In this document: positions 6,868 to 13,834 of the stretch, piece after piece
How positions within the stretch are numbered: position 1 is the first letter of the stretch
How the letters are laid out: each line of letters begins with the position of its first letter
Virus record (IMG/VR): IMGVR_UViG_3300008267_000022
Coordinates: 1 to 64,000 of that record
DNA length: 64,000 nt
Source: a virus
Reading direction: 5' to 3' (one strand)
Notes under the pieces: model-generated
Told to the model about the DNA's origin: nothing
Seen by the model: only the letters and a program-made list of their open reading frames with translations
The model's database searches: none
Position numbers and translations under genes: made by a program

Positions 6868-7144
6868 TAATGGTTACCTTTCCTGAGCCAAATTACTAGG
6901 TAGTGGAGGGAAGCATTCGCAATATCGCACCTACGCCGAAGCACCGTTCTGTTTAATCCAGGAACAACGTTATGTTCTATAATACATATGTGAATATACT
7001 AATTTTTCCTTAATTTTCCAACCATTTTTCACCACTTTTTCACCCCCCTTTCCCCCGTTCCCCCACGGGGGGACATGTTTGTTCATGCTTTTTGTATATA
7101 CTTTTGAACCAGAATGAAAAGGGGCGGGGCGATGTGAATGGGGG
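6868..7144. other. Gap without convincing genes; G-rich tract
   Basis: The right half (7030-7075) is C-rich on the plus strand, giving three runs of five or six G close together on the minus strand and a 6-bp CCCCCG/CGGGGG hairpin. The left half (about 6890-6960) has mixed composition unlike the AT-rich surroundings. It might be an origin, an RNA or a G-quadruplex-forming element; nothing decisive is visible. Confidence 0.4.
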
Positions 7145-7369
7145 TTAGATAAACCATTTTCTTATACCATCTACTACCAAACACACTTTCCACATACCAT
7201 ATACAATTTTCATTTTGATGATACCCATCATTGACAATTCACATTCCCCACGTTGATTTTCATTCCACACATTAACAATTTCCTTTCTTGTGTTATCTTG
7301 ATGATTTCCACTTATTTGACAATTGCCATTGACAATGCTCATTTGCGTTATTTCCACGTTAATTCTCAT
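7145..7369 (-). CDS. Uncertain protein, 74 aa
   Basis: The ATG follows the stop of a 21-residue peptide directly (TAAATG), which suggests coupling. Codon use is ordinary, but there is no promoter and no motif. Confidence 0.4.
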   Translation of the reverse strand: MRINVEITQMSIVNGNCQISGNHQDNTRKEIVNVWNENQRGECELSMMGIIKMKIVYGMWKVCLVVDGIRKWFI

Positions 7370-7435
7370 TTATTCTACATCTAAATCTTGAGTAACTAAC
7401 AATGCCCATCCTACTAATAACAAAAATACTACCAT
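7370..7435 (-). CDS. Tiny hydrophobic peptide, 21 aa
   Basis: MVVFLLLVGWALLVTQDLDVE: one hydrophobic helix and an acidic end, stop abutting the next ATG. It resembles the other tiny membrane peptides in the window. Confidence 0.4.
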   Translation of the reverse strand: MVVFLLLVGWALLVTQDLDVE

Positions 7436-7446
7436 AACATTTCAAT

Positions 7447-7602
7447 TTAAAATGATATCAAATCAATTGCCATTTCCCCTATTCCTTTTCCATCACGAGT
7501 TATTTCATAATTCGGATCCATTCCGCTTATCATAACATCATTTATCAACTCATTCATTGTGTTGAATTCCTTCTTGTAATAACTACATTTTAAACTATAC
7601 AT
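7447..7602 (-). CDS. Hypothetical protein, 51 aa
   Basis: Start at 7600-7602 after a normal leader and promoter. The product starts MYSLKCSYYKKEFNTMNELI and has no recognised motif. Confidence 0.7.
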   Translation of the reverse strand: MYSLKCSYYKKEFNTMNELINDVMISGMDPNYEITRDGKGIGEMAIDLISF

Positions 7603-7627
7603 AACTTATCTTTTTTTATTATACACT

Positions 7628-7661
7628 GAATATACGATCTATCTATCTATTATTTATTTCC
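7628..7661 (-). promoter_or_regulatory. GGAAA-N20-CGTATA promoter
   Basis: GGAAA at 7657-7661 and CGTATA at 7631-7636, 20 bases apart, for the gene starting at 7602. Confidence 0.7.
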
Positions 7662-7667
7662 TCTATA

Positions 7668-7868
7668 TTATTCTTCAAATCTCCATTTCAAAAATGCTCC
7701 CTCTACTCTACCTATTCCTCTATTAACTATTTCATCTATAAAGTAATTCCATCCAGTGCCAGGAATACTATTATAAATTTCAATGCATTTAAGTTTATCC
7801 TGTTTATCAACAGCATTCATTAACAATTCTAATTTGTTATTTACTAGCTTAAATGTTTTTTCTTTCAT
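7668..7868 (-). CDS. Hypothetical protein, 66 aa
   Basis: A helical protein, no motif recognised, ending FEE just before the next promoter. Confidence 0.7.
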   Translation of the reverse strand: MKEKTFKLVNNKLELLMNAVDKQDKLKCIEIYNSIPGTGWNYFIDEIVNRGIGRVEGAFLKWRFEE

Positions 7869-7882
7869 CTCTTTTTTTTCTT

Positions 7883-7916
7883 AAATATACGATTTATATT
7901 TTATATTTTTTATTCC
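7883..7916 (-). promoter_or_regulatory. GGAAT-N20-CGTATA promoter
   Basis: GGAAT at 7912-7916, overlapping the upstream stop codon (GAG GAA TAA), and CGTATA at 7886-7891, for the gene starting at 7868. Confidence 0.8.
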
Positions 7917-8125
7917 TCAATTATTTTATCTATAAATTCCATTACTTCCTCTACTAGTTCCTCTTCATCAATTGCATTTCCATCTTTGCTTTTCAATGAA
8001 TAATCAATTACTTTTCCATCTGTAGCATCAGCTAGTTCTGTATAGATCAATATTCCTTCTGTTGGGTGTTGAATTGTAAAGCTACGTTCAATAACGGCAT
8101 TTACTGTTTGTTTTAGAATTTCCAT
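7910..8125 (-). CDS. Hypothetical acidic protein, 71 aa
   Basis: N-terminal beta strands and an acidic helical tail ending IIEE, where the GAA-TAA end forms part of the next promoter. No family recognised. Confidence 0.7.
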   Translation of the reverse strand: MEILKQTVNAVIERSFTIQHPTEGILIYTELADATDGKVIDYSLKSKDGNAIDEEELVEEVMEFIDKIIEE

Positions 8126-8147
8126 AACTTATCTTTTTAATTTGCTT

Positions 8148-8181
8148 AAATATACGATTTTAATTTTAATAATTTTATTCC
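8148..8181 (-). promoter_or_regulatory. GGAAT-N20-CGTATA promoter
   Basis: GGAAT at 8177-8181 and CGTATA at 8151-8156, 20 bases apart, for the gene starting at 8125. Confidence 0.8.
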
Positions 8182-8185
8182 TTAA

Positions 8186-8479
8186 TCAATAAACCCAATT
8201 TTCTAATTTATTCTTTAAATCTTTAGGTGTTTTGAATGAAAACTTTCTACCAACTTTGCCACTACCAATAAATTCCCCGATTAAACCAAATGCCATAATT
8301 GTAGTTGGTTTCATTCCTCTCAATGCCGCTACACGGTTTGGTTTAGTTTCATCCAAATATATATGAAAACTATTACCATTTGTTGCCTTGTATTGTACCA
8401 TTGTAAAATCATTAAATGGATATGAATCTTGAAACCCATTTTTAATTAGTTGTTCTTTGACTTCTTTTAAATTATTCAT
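8186..8479 (-). CDS. Hypothetical protein, 97 aa
   Basis: An alpha/beta protein (NSFHIYLDE, then GLIGEFIGSGKVG) of unrecognised family. It lies five bases after the gene at 8485-8700, has no promoter of its own and is therefore co-transcribed with it. Confidence 0.75.
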   Translation of the reverse strand: MNNLKEVKEQLIKNGFQDSYPFNDFTMVQYKATNGNSFHIYLDETKPNRVAALRGMKPTTIMAFGLIGEFIGSGKVGRKFSFKTPKDLKNKLENWVY

Positions 8480-8484
8480 AACCT

Positions 8485-8700
8485 TTATTTACTAATTTTC
8501 AACATTGTACCCATTGCTTTAACTGTATAACCATTATCCTTCAAAAAACCGGTTATAACTGTTTTCATTCCTGGAGCAGGAACAATTAAATTAGGTGAAC
8601 ATGACCTAAATTGGTATTGATTTCCTGGTGTTGAATCTGGTAGTGTATTACCATCTACTAGTCCAAATTTGCTTAATAATTCAATTGCTTCTTTTAACAT
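8485..8700 (-). CDS. Hypothetical protein, 71 aa
   Basis: A small protein with the central stretch SCSPNLIVPAPGMKTVITGF. First gene of a two-gene unit driven by the promoter at 8723-8756. Confidence 0.7.
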   Translation of the reverse strand: MLKEAIELLSKFGLVDGNTLPDSTPGNQYQFRSCSPNLIVPAPGMKTVITGFLKDNGYTVKAMGTMLKISK

Positions 8701-8722
8701 AACCTTTATTTTTAATTTGCTT

Positions 8723-8756
8723 AAATATACGATTTATATTTTTAAACTTATATTCC
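8723..8756 (-). promoter_or_regulatory. GGAAT-N20-CGTATA promoter
   Basis: GGAAT at 8752-8756 and CGTATA at 8726-8731 for the gene starting at 8700. Confidence 0.8.
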
Positions 8757-8972
8757 TCTACTACATTTAATTAAATCAAATATTTCTTTTGCACTTTCAA
8801 CTACGTTGAATCCACCATTGTTGTGTGTTGTTACTCCTACTCTAGTATGTTTTTCCTTTACAACACGCCCATAATTCATTTCGGCTGGTGATTCCCAAAA
8901 ATGTCCTATCATTTCTACATTTACATAGATAGGTTGTTTGTCCTGTAGTGATGTTAATTTAATTATTCTCAT
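8748..8972 (-). CDS. Hypothetical protein, 74 aa
   Basis: The pattern IKLTSLQDKQPIYVNVEMIGHFWE followed by strands THTRVGVTTHNNGGFNVVES-like resembles small phage proteins of the kind that open with a beta sheet and close with a helix. Function unknown. Confidence 0.7.
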   Translation of the reverse strand: MRIIKLTSLQDKQPIYVNVEMIGHFWESPAEMNYGRVVKEKHTRVGVTTHNNGGFNVVESAKEIFDLIKCSRGI

Positions 8973-8994
8973 AACCTTTATTTTTAATTTGCTT

Positions 8995-9027
8995 AAATAT
9001 ACGAATTTTTATTTATACCATTCATCC
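8995..9027 (-). promoter_or_regulatory. GGATG-N19-CGTATA promoter
   Basis: GGATG at 9023-9027, inside the upstream gene, and CGTATA at 8998-9003, for the gene starting at 8972. Confidence 0.6.
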
Positions 9028-9161
9028 TCTTCACCATACCAATTATTTTCTAATTGGATACCCATTTCACTTAGGTATTCAACATAACTCATTCTATCTT
9101 CGGGATGCGCTTCGCGTTGATATTTTTCCCATGCTGCTCTTAATTCTGCTTCGCTTTTCAT
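9009..9161 (-). CDS. Hypothetical acidic protein, 50 aa
   Basis: Start at 9159-9161, overlapping the TGA of the upstream gene (ATGA). A helical, acidic, Trp/Tyr-rich protein. Confidence 0.7.
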   Translation of the reverse strand: MKSEAELRAAWEKYQREAHPEDRMSYVEYLSEMGIQLENNWYGEEDEWYK

Positions 9162-9307
9162 TTTCTATTTTTTATTATTTCAACATAACTAGCTCCATCA
9201 TAACCATTACTAGCCCATTTATCTAGTTCTGCCTCGTTTAATGTATATGCTAATCCTTCAATTTCTTCAATTGACATTTTATCAATTTGTTTTGCTGTAT
9301 AACTCAT
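9158..9307 (-). CDS. Hypothetical protein, 49 aa
   Basis: Start at 9305-9307 after a standard leader. Product begins MSYTAKQIDKMSIEEIEGLA; helical. Coupled to the downstream gene through ATGA. Confidence 0.7.
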   Translation of the reverse strand: MSYTAKQIDKMSIEEIEGLAYTLNEAELDKWASNGYDGASYVEIIKNRK

Positions 9308-9327
9308 AACTTTTATTTTTATATTTT

Positions 9328-9361
9328 AAATATACGAAAAAACCCTCTTTCGAGGGTTTCC
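9328..9361 (-). promoter_or_regulatory. Promoter with terminator in spacer
   Basis: GGAAA at 9357-9361 and CGTATA at 9331-9336, exactly 20 bases apart, for the gene starting at 9307. The spacer is the terminator hairpin at 9337-9358. Confidence 0.75.
9337..9358 (-). terminator. Terminator nested in a promoter
   Basis: ACCCTC and GAGGGT pair around GAAA on the minus strand, followed by TTTTT. It terminates the gene at 9364-9660. Confidence 0.85.
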
Positions 9362-9363
9362 AT

Positions 9364-9660
9364 TTATCTACTTATTACTGATTCAATTACTTCTGTTCCT
9401 GAGTTAATCATTGCTATAACCCCACCCCACATATTCTCATCTGCTTCCCATTCTATTTCATGTTTAGCATGTTTCATTTGCCAATTTGATACTGCAAATC
9501 CCATTCCATCTAGTTTAAAATCACCATTATCATTTTTTCTAAATCTTAAATGGCCTACATTATCACACATACATGATACTGTTTTGAATATTACCTCTCT
9601 AGCTCCTTCTTTGATGGTTAGTTTAGGTGCGTTTAATCTTAATTCTCTATACTTACTCAT
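9364..9660 (-). CDS. Hypothetical protein, 98 aa
   Basis: Mixed alpha/beta protein with a Cys pair (SCMCDNVGHLRF) that might bind metal; unrecognised family. Bounded by its own promoter and a nested terminator. Confidence 0.75.
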   Translation of the reverse strand: MSKYRELRLNAPKLTIKEGAREVIFKTVSCMCDNVGHLRFRKNDNGDFKLDGMGFAVSNWQMKHAKHEIEWEADENMWGGVIAMINSGTEVIESVISR

Positions 9661-9682
9661 AACTTTTCTTTTTTATTTACTT

Positions 9683-9716
9683 AAATATACGAATTTAATT
9701 TTCATCATCATTTTCC
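9683..9716 (-). promoter_or_regulatory. GGAAA-N20-CGTATA promoter
   Basis: GGAAA at 9712-9716 and CGTATA at 9686-9691 for the gene starting at 9660. The GGAAA lies in the acidic C-terminal codons of the upstream gene. Confidence 0.75.
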
Positions 9717-9934
9717 TCTTCATCATCTTCATCATGCATTCTATCAATGTACTGTTGAATCCCCATGTTGTATGTTCCTGCTGCATCTAACCAACTACGT
9801 AAATGTCCTATAATATAAGCATTAGCATGTCCTTCTAATGAAGTTCCTCTTACTGCATCCCTAATTTTCTGAATTGCTGATTGTAGTTCATCTTTTGCTT
9901 CATCTAGCAAATCTATTCTATCAAATTTATCCAT
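9695..9934 (-). CDS. Hypothetical phage protein, 79 aa
   Basis: Two helices with a central AYIIGHLRSWLDAAGTYNMGIQQY stretch, a pattern I associate with small conserved phage proteins of unknown role, then an acidic Asp/Glu tail. Confidence 0.75.
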   Translation of the reverse strand: MDKFDRIDLLDEAKDELQSAIQKIRDAVRGTSLEGHANAYIIGHLRSWLDAAGTYNMGIQQYIDRMHDEDDEEENDDEN

Positions 9935-9956
9935 AACTTTTCTTTTTTATTTACTT

Positions 9957-9990
9957 AAATATACGAATTCAAATTTCATCAACTTACTCC
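9957..9990 (-). promoter_or_regulatory. GGAGT-N20-CGTATA promoter
   Basis: GGAGT at 9986-9990 and CGTATA at 9960-9965 for the gene starting at 9934. Confidence 0.65.
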
Positions 9991-10059
9991 TTTAGTATAT
10001 ACGTATTTGAGTATGATGGGTGTGGTGATGAAGAGCCAAAGCTATTCTTGTGATGATTA

Positions 10060-10377
10060 TTAACTAATTGTTATGTAATCAATACCAAAAAATTCCTTTA
10101 ATATTGCTGCTTCCTCTTCTTCATAGACAGTATTCCTCATTGCTAATAAAATATCTTTTAATGAACATGCTTTTTCTAATTGTACAATCGCTTCTTCAGT
10201 GTAACGTTCGTTAATTCGAATCGATTCAATTATTTCTTCAATTTCCTCAATTGCATTTTCTTCATTTCTGTTAATGATTATTTTGATATCTTCTCCCATA
10301 TCTACTTTAAAATCATAAATGAATTGTTCTAACATAATAACAATTCTTTCTTTGCCTTCTTTAAAATCTACTTTCAT
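10060..10377 (-). CDS. Hypothetical acidic protein, 105 aa
   Basis: Very rich in Glu and Ile, helical throughout, no recognised motif. Own promoter at 10401-10433. Confidence 0.75.
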   Translation of the reverse strand: MKVDFKEGKERIVIMLEQFIYDFKVDMGEDIKIIINRNEENAIEEIEEIIESIRINERYTEEAIVQLEKACSLKDILLAMRNTVYEEEEAAILKEFFGIDYITIS

Positions 10378-10400
10378 AACTTATCTTTTTAATTTACTTG

Positions 10401-10433
10401 AATATACGACTTTGATTTTATTAAAAATTATCC
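10401..10433 (-). promoter_or_regulatory. GGATA-N20-CGTATA promoter
   Basis: GGATA at 10429-10433 and CGTATA at 10403-10408 for the gene starting at 10377. Confidence 0.7.
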
Positions 10434-10438
10434 TCTGA

Positions 10439-10777
10439 TTACCAATTAACAGGATATTTGGTTAATATTTCTGATGAGTATAAGTGTGAATTATCATTAT
10501 AGCTAACAACATCTTCCCACCAACGAATGCCTACCATTAGTCGGGGCACAGCAAATGAAGCTACATCATCATCATGAACATAAAATAATAAGTCATGTCT
10601 ACCACCTGTACCTTCTACTTCATTATCATCCTCATCTAAATCAGGGTTAGTAATTACTTCCTGTTCAAATTGGATCCTAGCATTAAAATTCTCCTGAAAG
10701 AAATCTGCTAAGTCTTGTGATGTGCTTTCGCCCATTACTGTTCCAGGCCAAACACATAGTTGATTGAATTTGCTCAT
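10439..10777 (-). CDS. Hypothetical protein, 112 aa
   Basis: N-terminal strand-helix (LCVWPGTVMGESTSQDLADFF), an acidic loop, then GGRHDLLFYVHDDDVASFAVPR. Related short proteins occur in T4-like phages, to my memory without known function. Confidence 0.75.
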   Translation of the reverse strand: MSKFNQLCVWPGTVMGESTSQDLADFFQENFNARIQFEQEVITNPDLDEDDNEVEGTGGRHDLLFYVHDDDVASFAVPRLMVGIRWWEDVVSYNDNSHLYSSEILTKYPVNW

Positions 10778-10799
10778 AACTTTTCTTTTTTATTTACTT

Positions 10800-10833
10800 A
10801 AATATACGAATTTAATTTTATTGATTTTATTCC
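10800..10833 (-). promoter_or_regulatory. GGAAT-N20-CGTATA promoter
   Basis: GGAAT at 10829-10833, overlapping the upstream stop (GAG GAA TAA), and CGTATA at 10803-10808, for the gene starting at 10777. Confidence 0.8.
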
Positions 10834-11291
10834 TCTACTTTAAGTGCAAACAGTATTTTTGCTCTTACACGATTACCATCATTTGGGTTTCCTATTACAA
10901 CACCATCAATAATTGAAAATGCATGACGTTTAACTATGATTAGATATTTACCCTTTGAGTATTTCTCTAAAAACATGTTTAGTGTTATTTCAGTGGGTTC
11001 ACCCCCATTCATTTGATGTCTTGCTGAGCCTGGGTATAGTAGATTTTCTTTGGGTATGATGTTGTATTTAATTCCTAGTATATTATCTCTAGTTCTTAGT
11101 TTAATAGCGGTTCCAAATGTACCTTTACGTGGTTGTCTATTAAACTCATCAGCTACAAATTCATGCGCCACATCATATTTTAAATTAAATGTGGAAGCGA
11201 CTGCTCTAACTACACAATCGTTACGTTCACCTTTAGCTGTTACACTTTCATTATAGCCAATAATATGGTCTGCAGAGCAAATACTTTTCAT
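10827..11291 (-). CDS. Putative papain-like cysteine protease
   Basis: 154 residues. An NDCVVRAVAS block at about residues 24-33 provides a Cys at the start of a helix. A KRHAFSIIDG strand near residue 121 provides a His, and VIGNPND about ten residues later provides an Asn/Asp. Cys, His, Asn in this order and spacing fits the papain-like fold of small phage peptidases. Activity is inferred from these residues only; the substrate is unknown. It ends KVEE, overlapping the next promoter. Confidence 0.65.
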   Translation of the reverse strand: MKSICSADHIIGYNESVTAKGERNDCVVRAVASTFNLKYDVAHEFVADEFNRQPRKGTFGTAIKLRTRDNILGIKYNIIPKENLLYPGSARHQMNGGEPTEITLNMFLEKYSKGKYLIIVKRHAFSIIDGVVIGNPNDGNRVRAKILFALKVEE

Positions 11292-11317
11292 AACTTTTAT
11301 TTTTTTAATTATGAATT

Positions 11318-11351
11318 AAACATACGAAAAGCCCTCTTTCGAGAGCTTTCC
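11318..11351 (-). promoter_or_regulatory. Promoter with terminator in spacer
   Basis: GGAAA at 11347-11351 and CGTATG at 11321-11326, 20 bases apart, for the gene starting at 11291. The spacer is a terminator hairpin. Confidence 0.7.
11327..11348 (-). terminator. Terminator nested in a promoter
   Basis: AGCTCTC and GAGGGCT pair on the minus strand (one G-T) around GAAA, followed by TTTT. It ends the gene at 11374-11754. Confidence 0.8.
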
Positions 11352-11373
11352 TTTTTATTATTTTTTGTATTTA

Positions 11374-11754
11374 TTATTCAATTACTTCAATATTAAGTGA
11401 GGAATCAGTAACATCCTCTTCAATGATGTCCTCTTTAACATCTTCAAAACGGCGTAATACTGCATTGATATGATCCATTGCATCATAAACATTGATTTGG
11501 GCATCCTCAAGTTCAATTACATTCCCATAACCAATTGAAAATTCAGCATTTTCCTTATCAACTAAATCACTGCTGTTATAATCTAAACAACGTTCAATTT
11601 CTCCTGATAATTCATCAATTAATTCCTCACTCAATGTTGTTACTGTTTTAACATCATCTAGCTTATTGATGAGTTCAATTACTTTATCAATATCAACCTG
11701 TGATGATAATGCTTTTGCTGTTTCTAGTTGTGCTACTAATTCTGCTTTTTTCAT
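11374..11754 (-). CDS. Hypothetical acidic coiled-coil protein, 126 aa
   Basis: Long helical stretches with heptad patterning and a strongly acidic composition; no family recognised. Confidence 0.75.
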   Translation of the reverse strand: MKKAELVAQLETAKALSSQVDIDKVIELINKLDDVKTVTTLSEELIDELSGEIERCLDYNSSDLVDKENAEFSIGYGNVIELEDAQINVYDAMDHINAVLRRFEDVKEDIIEEDVTDSSLNIEVIE

Positions 11755-11782
11755 AACTTTTATTTTTTTAAATTTATACCTT

Positions 11783-11815
11783 AAATATACGAACTTGATT
11801 TTTAAACTTTATTCC
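11783..11815 (-). promoter_or_regulatory. GGAAT-N19-CGTATA promoter
   Basis: GGAAT at 11811-11815 overlaps the stop of the upstream gene (GAG GAA TAA); CGTATA at 11786-11791; gene start at 11754. Confidence 0.75.
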
Positions 11816-12180
11816 TCTAATTCATCTTTTAAAATTTTAATTGTATTTTGAAGGGTATACAACAACCACACACCATCGTTATTTAAATAATACACATATT
11901 CTTCTCCACTGTTGAAACCATTTTCAAACAAATCTTCAATGTTTAGATAGTCTGTTGAGCACAGATCTTCCCCTCTATCTCTATGATATGCCACTGTATT
12001 TTCAGTTGATTCACCTAGTGATGATATATCACCTAATTCAATTAGTTTTTCTAATTTTTCCTTATCATAGTGGTTGTATAATGTTTTACCCACACCACTA
12101 ACATAACCATCAAAATGACAATAAATTGATTTTACTGTACCTGATTCGGTTTCAATTGCAATTCTACTTCTTGTACTCAT
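11809..12180 (-). CDS. Conserved phage protein, MSTRSRI family
   Basis: 123 residues opening MSTRSRIAIETESGTVKSIY, then CHFDGYVSGVGKTLYNHY and LGDISSLG. This N-terminal signature is widespread in tailed phages and some plasmids. The first half is probably a beta sheet and the C-terminus is helical. No function is established as far as I know. Confidence 0.85.
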   Translation of the reverse strand: MSTRSRIAIETESGTVKSIYCHFDGYVSGVGKTLYNHYDKEKLEKLIELGDISSLGESTENTVAYHRDRGEDLCSTDYLNIEDLFENGFNSGEEYVYYLNNDGVWLLYTLQNTIKILKDELEE

Positions 12181-12207
12181 AACCTTTATTTTTTTAAATT
12201 ATACACT

Positions 12208-12241
12208 AAATATACGAATAATATTCTTGCTAAAGATTTCC
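12208..12241 (-). promoter_or_regulatory. GGAAA-N20-CGTATA promoter
   Basis: GGAAA at 12237-12241 and CGTATA at 12211-12216 for the gene starting at 12180. Confidence 0.75.
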
Positions 12242-12466
12242 TTCTATATACTCTAATACTTCTTGGGATGCTTTACTTCTAAATATACTCTGGTTATCCC
12301 AGTCAAACATTCTATAGAATACCATAGCATTATCTTGAATGTTACTAAACGAATTAATTCGCTTTAACTTTTCATCTACATAACCAAACTGATTGCTATA
12401 TGTGTTCCATATATCAGTTGCTATAGCTTTCATTTCATCAAATACTTCTTGGCTTGGTGTTTCCAT
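12230..12466 (-). CDS. Hypothetical protein, 78 aa
   Basis: A helical protein. Its ATG follows the upstream stop by two bases, so the two genes are coupled. Its tail codons overlap the next promoter. Confidence 0.7.
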   Translation of the reverse strand: METPSQEVFDEMKAIATDIWNTYSNQFGYVDEKLKRINSFSNIQDNAMVFYRMFDWDNQSIFRSKASQEVLEYIEGNL

Positions 12467-12468
12467 AG

Positions 12469-12639
12469 TTATTTCATTCTGTTGATTAAAACTTTAAATA
12501 TACCCTTTTCCTCATAAGTGTTTTTAACTGTTGTTTCAAATAGTCTTTCTGGGTATGAGTAGTAATATCTTTTTATTTTGATTTTTAACTCATCCTGTGT
12601 TTTAGCAGTTAAAGTCACATTCATTCTTTCATCATCCAT
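12469..12639 (-). CDS. Hypothetical basic protein, 56 aa
   Basis: Start at 12637-12639. Begins MDDERMNVTLTAKTQDELKI and has a Lys/Tyr-rich middle (KIKRYYYSYPERLF). First gene of a two-gene unit. Confidence 0.7.
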   Translation of the reverse strand: MDDERMNVTLTAKTQDELKIKIKRYYYSYPERLFETTVKNTYEEKGIFKVLINRMK

Positions 12640-12651
12640 TTTTCATGTTTT

Positions 12652-12683
12652 AATATACGAATTTGTATTTAGTAATTTTTTCC
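12652..12683 (-). promoter_or_regulatory. GGAAA-N19-CGTATA promoter
   Basis: GGAAA at 12679-12683 and CGTATA at 12654-12659 for the gene starting at 12639. The upstream gene's C-terminal codons overlap the GGAAA. Confidence 0.65.
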
Positions 12684-12881
12684 CTTGAAGTAAATTATTG
12701 CTCCTATAATTCCGAAGATAAGCAAACCTAAACATAATGGAATCCAAATTGGAGAAAAAATCCACCACCATGACCAGTACTGTACTGGTCCAACTTCTGC
12801 TAATTTAAGTGTTAGGAAGATAAGGAACAATATTGTTCCTAATCCGATTCCATTACTTGTTGTTTTTGATTCTTTTGACAT
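12669..12881 (-). CDS. Two-span membrane protein, 70 aa
   Basis: Two hydrophobic helices (about residues 12-28 and 44-65) joined by a Trp-rich turn (YWSWWWIFSPIW). A phage inner-membrane protein of unknown role. Co-transcribed with the gene at 12898-13416. Confidence 0.75.
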   Translation of the reverse strand: MSKESKTTSNGIGLGTILFLIFLTLKLAEVGPVQYWSWWWIFSPIWIPLCLGLLIFGIIGAIIYFKGKNY

Positions 12882-12897
12882 GTTTTATTTTGTTTTA

Positions 12898-13416
12898 TTA
12901 TTCAAATACTATTGTATCTCCTTTTATTTTGTATTGAAATGATCTACCAATTTCATATTGGCGATATTGAGTTGATTTGAGTACTCTTCTAATTTCATCT
13001 TTTGCTCTAGTTAAAGGGCGCCTTGTATCTTCTTTTTTATCTCCTTCTTGTAGGACATGTTTGCTAACTTTCATCCCATAAACAAACAACGTACCTGATT
13101 CATTATGAATTTTTAATCCTTTACCTACATGAGTATAAGCATTAACAACTCCTTCTGATCTGTTTTTAGATGGGGCAATAAAACTATTAAGTAAATCAAC
13201 TCTAGCTTCTTCTAATAAATCAATATCTAAATTACTATTCAATGTATTTACATCTAACTGTAATAAAAATTCAATATCTTTTTCTTTTGCGTTTTGATAA
13301 TCAACACCCACATTAAATACTGTACGATGTTTTTCATTTTGTTGATTTACATAAGTAACAGATACAAATGATACTCCTGTAATGCCTTCTAATTTTTTAG
13401 CTAATTCATCTTTCAT
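12898..13416 (-). CDS. Hypothetical protein, 172 aa
   Basis: Alpha/beta protein without recognised motif; several beta strands near the C-terminus (LFVYGMKVSKHVL). It begins a two-gene unit with its own promoter. Confidence 0.75.
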   Translation of the reverse strand: MKDELAKKLEGITGVSFVSVTYVNQQNEKHRTVFNVGVDYQNAKEKDIEFLLQLDVNTLNSNLDIDLLEEARVDLLNSFIAPSKNRSEGVVNAYTHVGKGLKIHNESGTLFVYGMKVSKHVLQEGDKKEDTRRPLTRAKDEIRRVLKSTQYRQYEIGRSFQYKIKGDTIVFE

Positions 13417-13430
13417 AACTTTTTTATTTT

Positions 13431-13464
13431 AAATATACGAACTTTATTTTGATAACTCTATTCC
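13431..13464 (-). promoter_or_regulatory. GGAAT-N20-CGTATA promoter
   Basis: GGAAT at 13460-13464 lies in the coding end of the 34-residue gene; CGTATA at 13434-13439; gene start at 13416. Confidence 0.75.
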
Positions 13465-13548
13465 TAATTCTAAAAGAAATAAAGTCATATAGATCTCAAA
13501 TCGAGCTATCTCAATTTCCTCTACTTGTTGTTTAGCTGTTTTTCTCAT
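13444..13548 (-). CDS. Small helical peptide, 34 aa
   Basis: MRKTAKQQVEEIEIARFEIY then a hydrophobic end. Its start overlaps the end of the gene at 13532-14155 by 17 bases in another frame, and its tail carries the next promoter's GGAAT. Confidence 0.5.
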   Translation of the reverse strand: MRKTAKQQVEEIEIARFEIYMTLFLLELGIELSK

Positions 13549-13834
13549 CCTCTTCATGCATAAAGAAATCAATAATTACCTCATCATCATTTTCTAAATT
13601 AGTATCTTCGATCAAATCAAATATTTCTTTTAATGTTGAAGCATTTTTAATTGCTACTACTCTATCAATATAATCTTTTTCATATAAATTAAATGACTCT
13701 ACCTCTCTCCCTATTGAATCCATACTAAGCATTGAATGAATGCACATTAATGCTCCTTCTTCAGCCATTTCAAATTGATGATCGAAATAGTGGATTAAAG
13801 CTGTTTTTCCTTTTTCAAAATTAAATGTTTTCAT
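13532..13834 (-). CDS. Probable independently started protein, 100 aa
   Basis: The in-frame ATG at 13832-13834 follows its own GGAAC-N20-CGTATA promoter and A-rich leader. The product (MKTFNFEKGKTALIHYFDHQ...) is a helical, acidic protein. It is likely made alone as well as in the fused form. Confidence 0.6.
   Translation of the reverse strand: MKTFNFEKGKTALIHYFDHQFEMAEEGALMCIHSMLSMDSIGREVESFNLYEKDYIDRVVAIKNASTLKEIFDLIEDTNLENDDEVIIDFFMHEEDEKNS

Noticed and set aside
9287-9790. Plus-strand frame of 167 codons
   Set aside because: It lies opposite several minus-strand genes with promoters and leaders, has low-complexity Phe/Ile/Ser composition and no start context.
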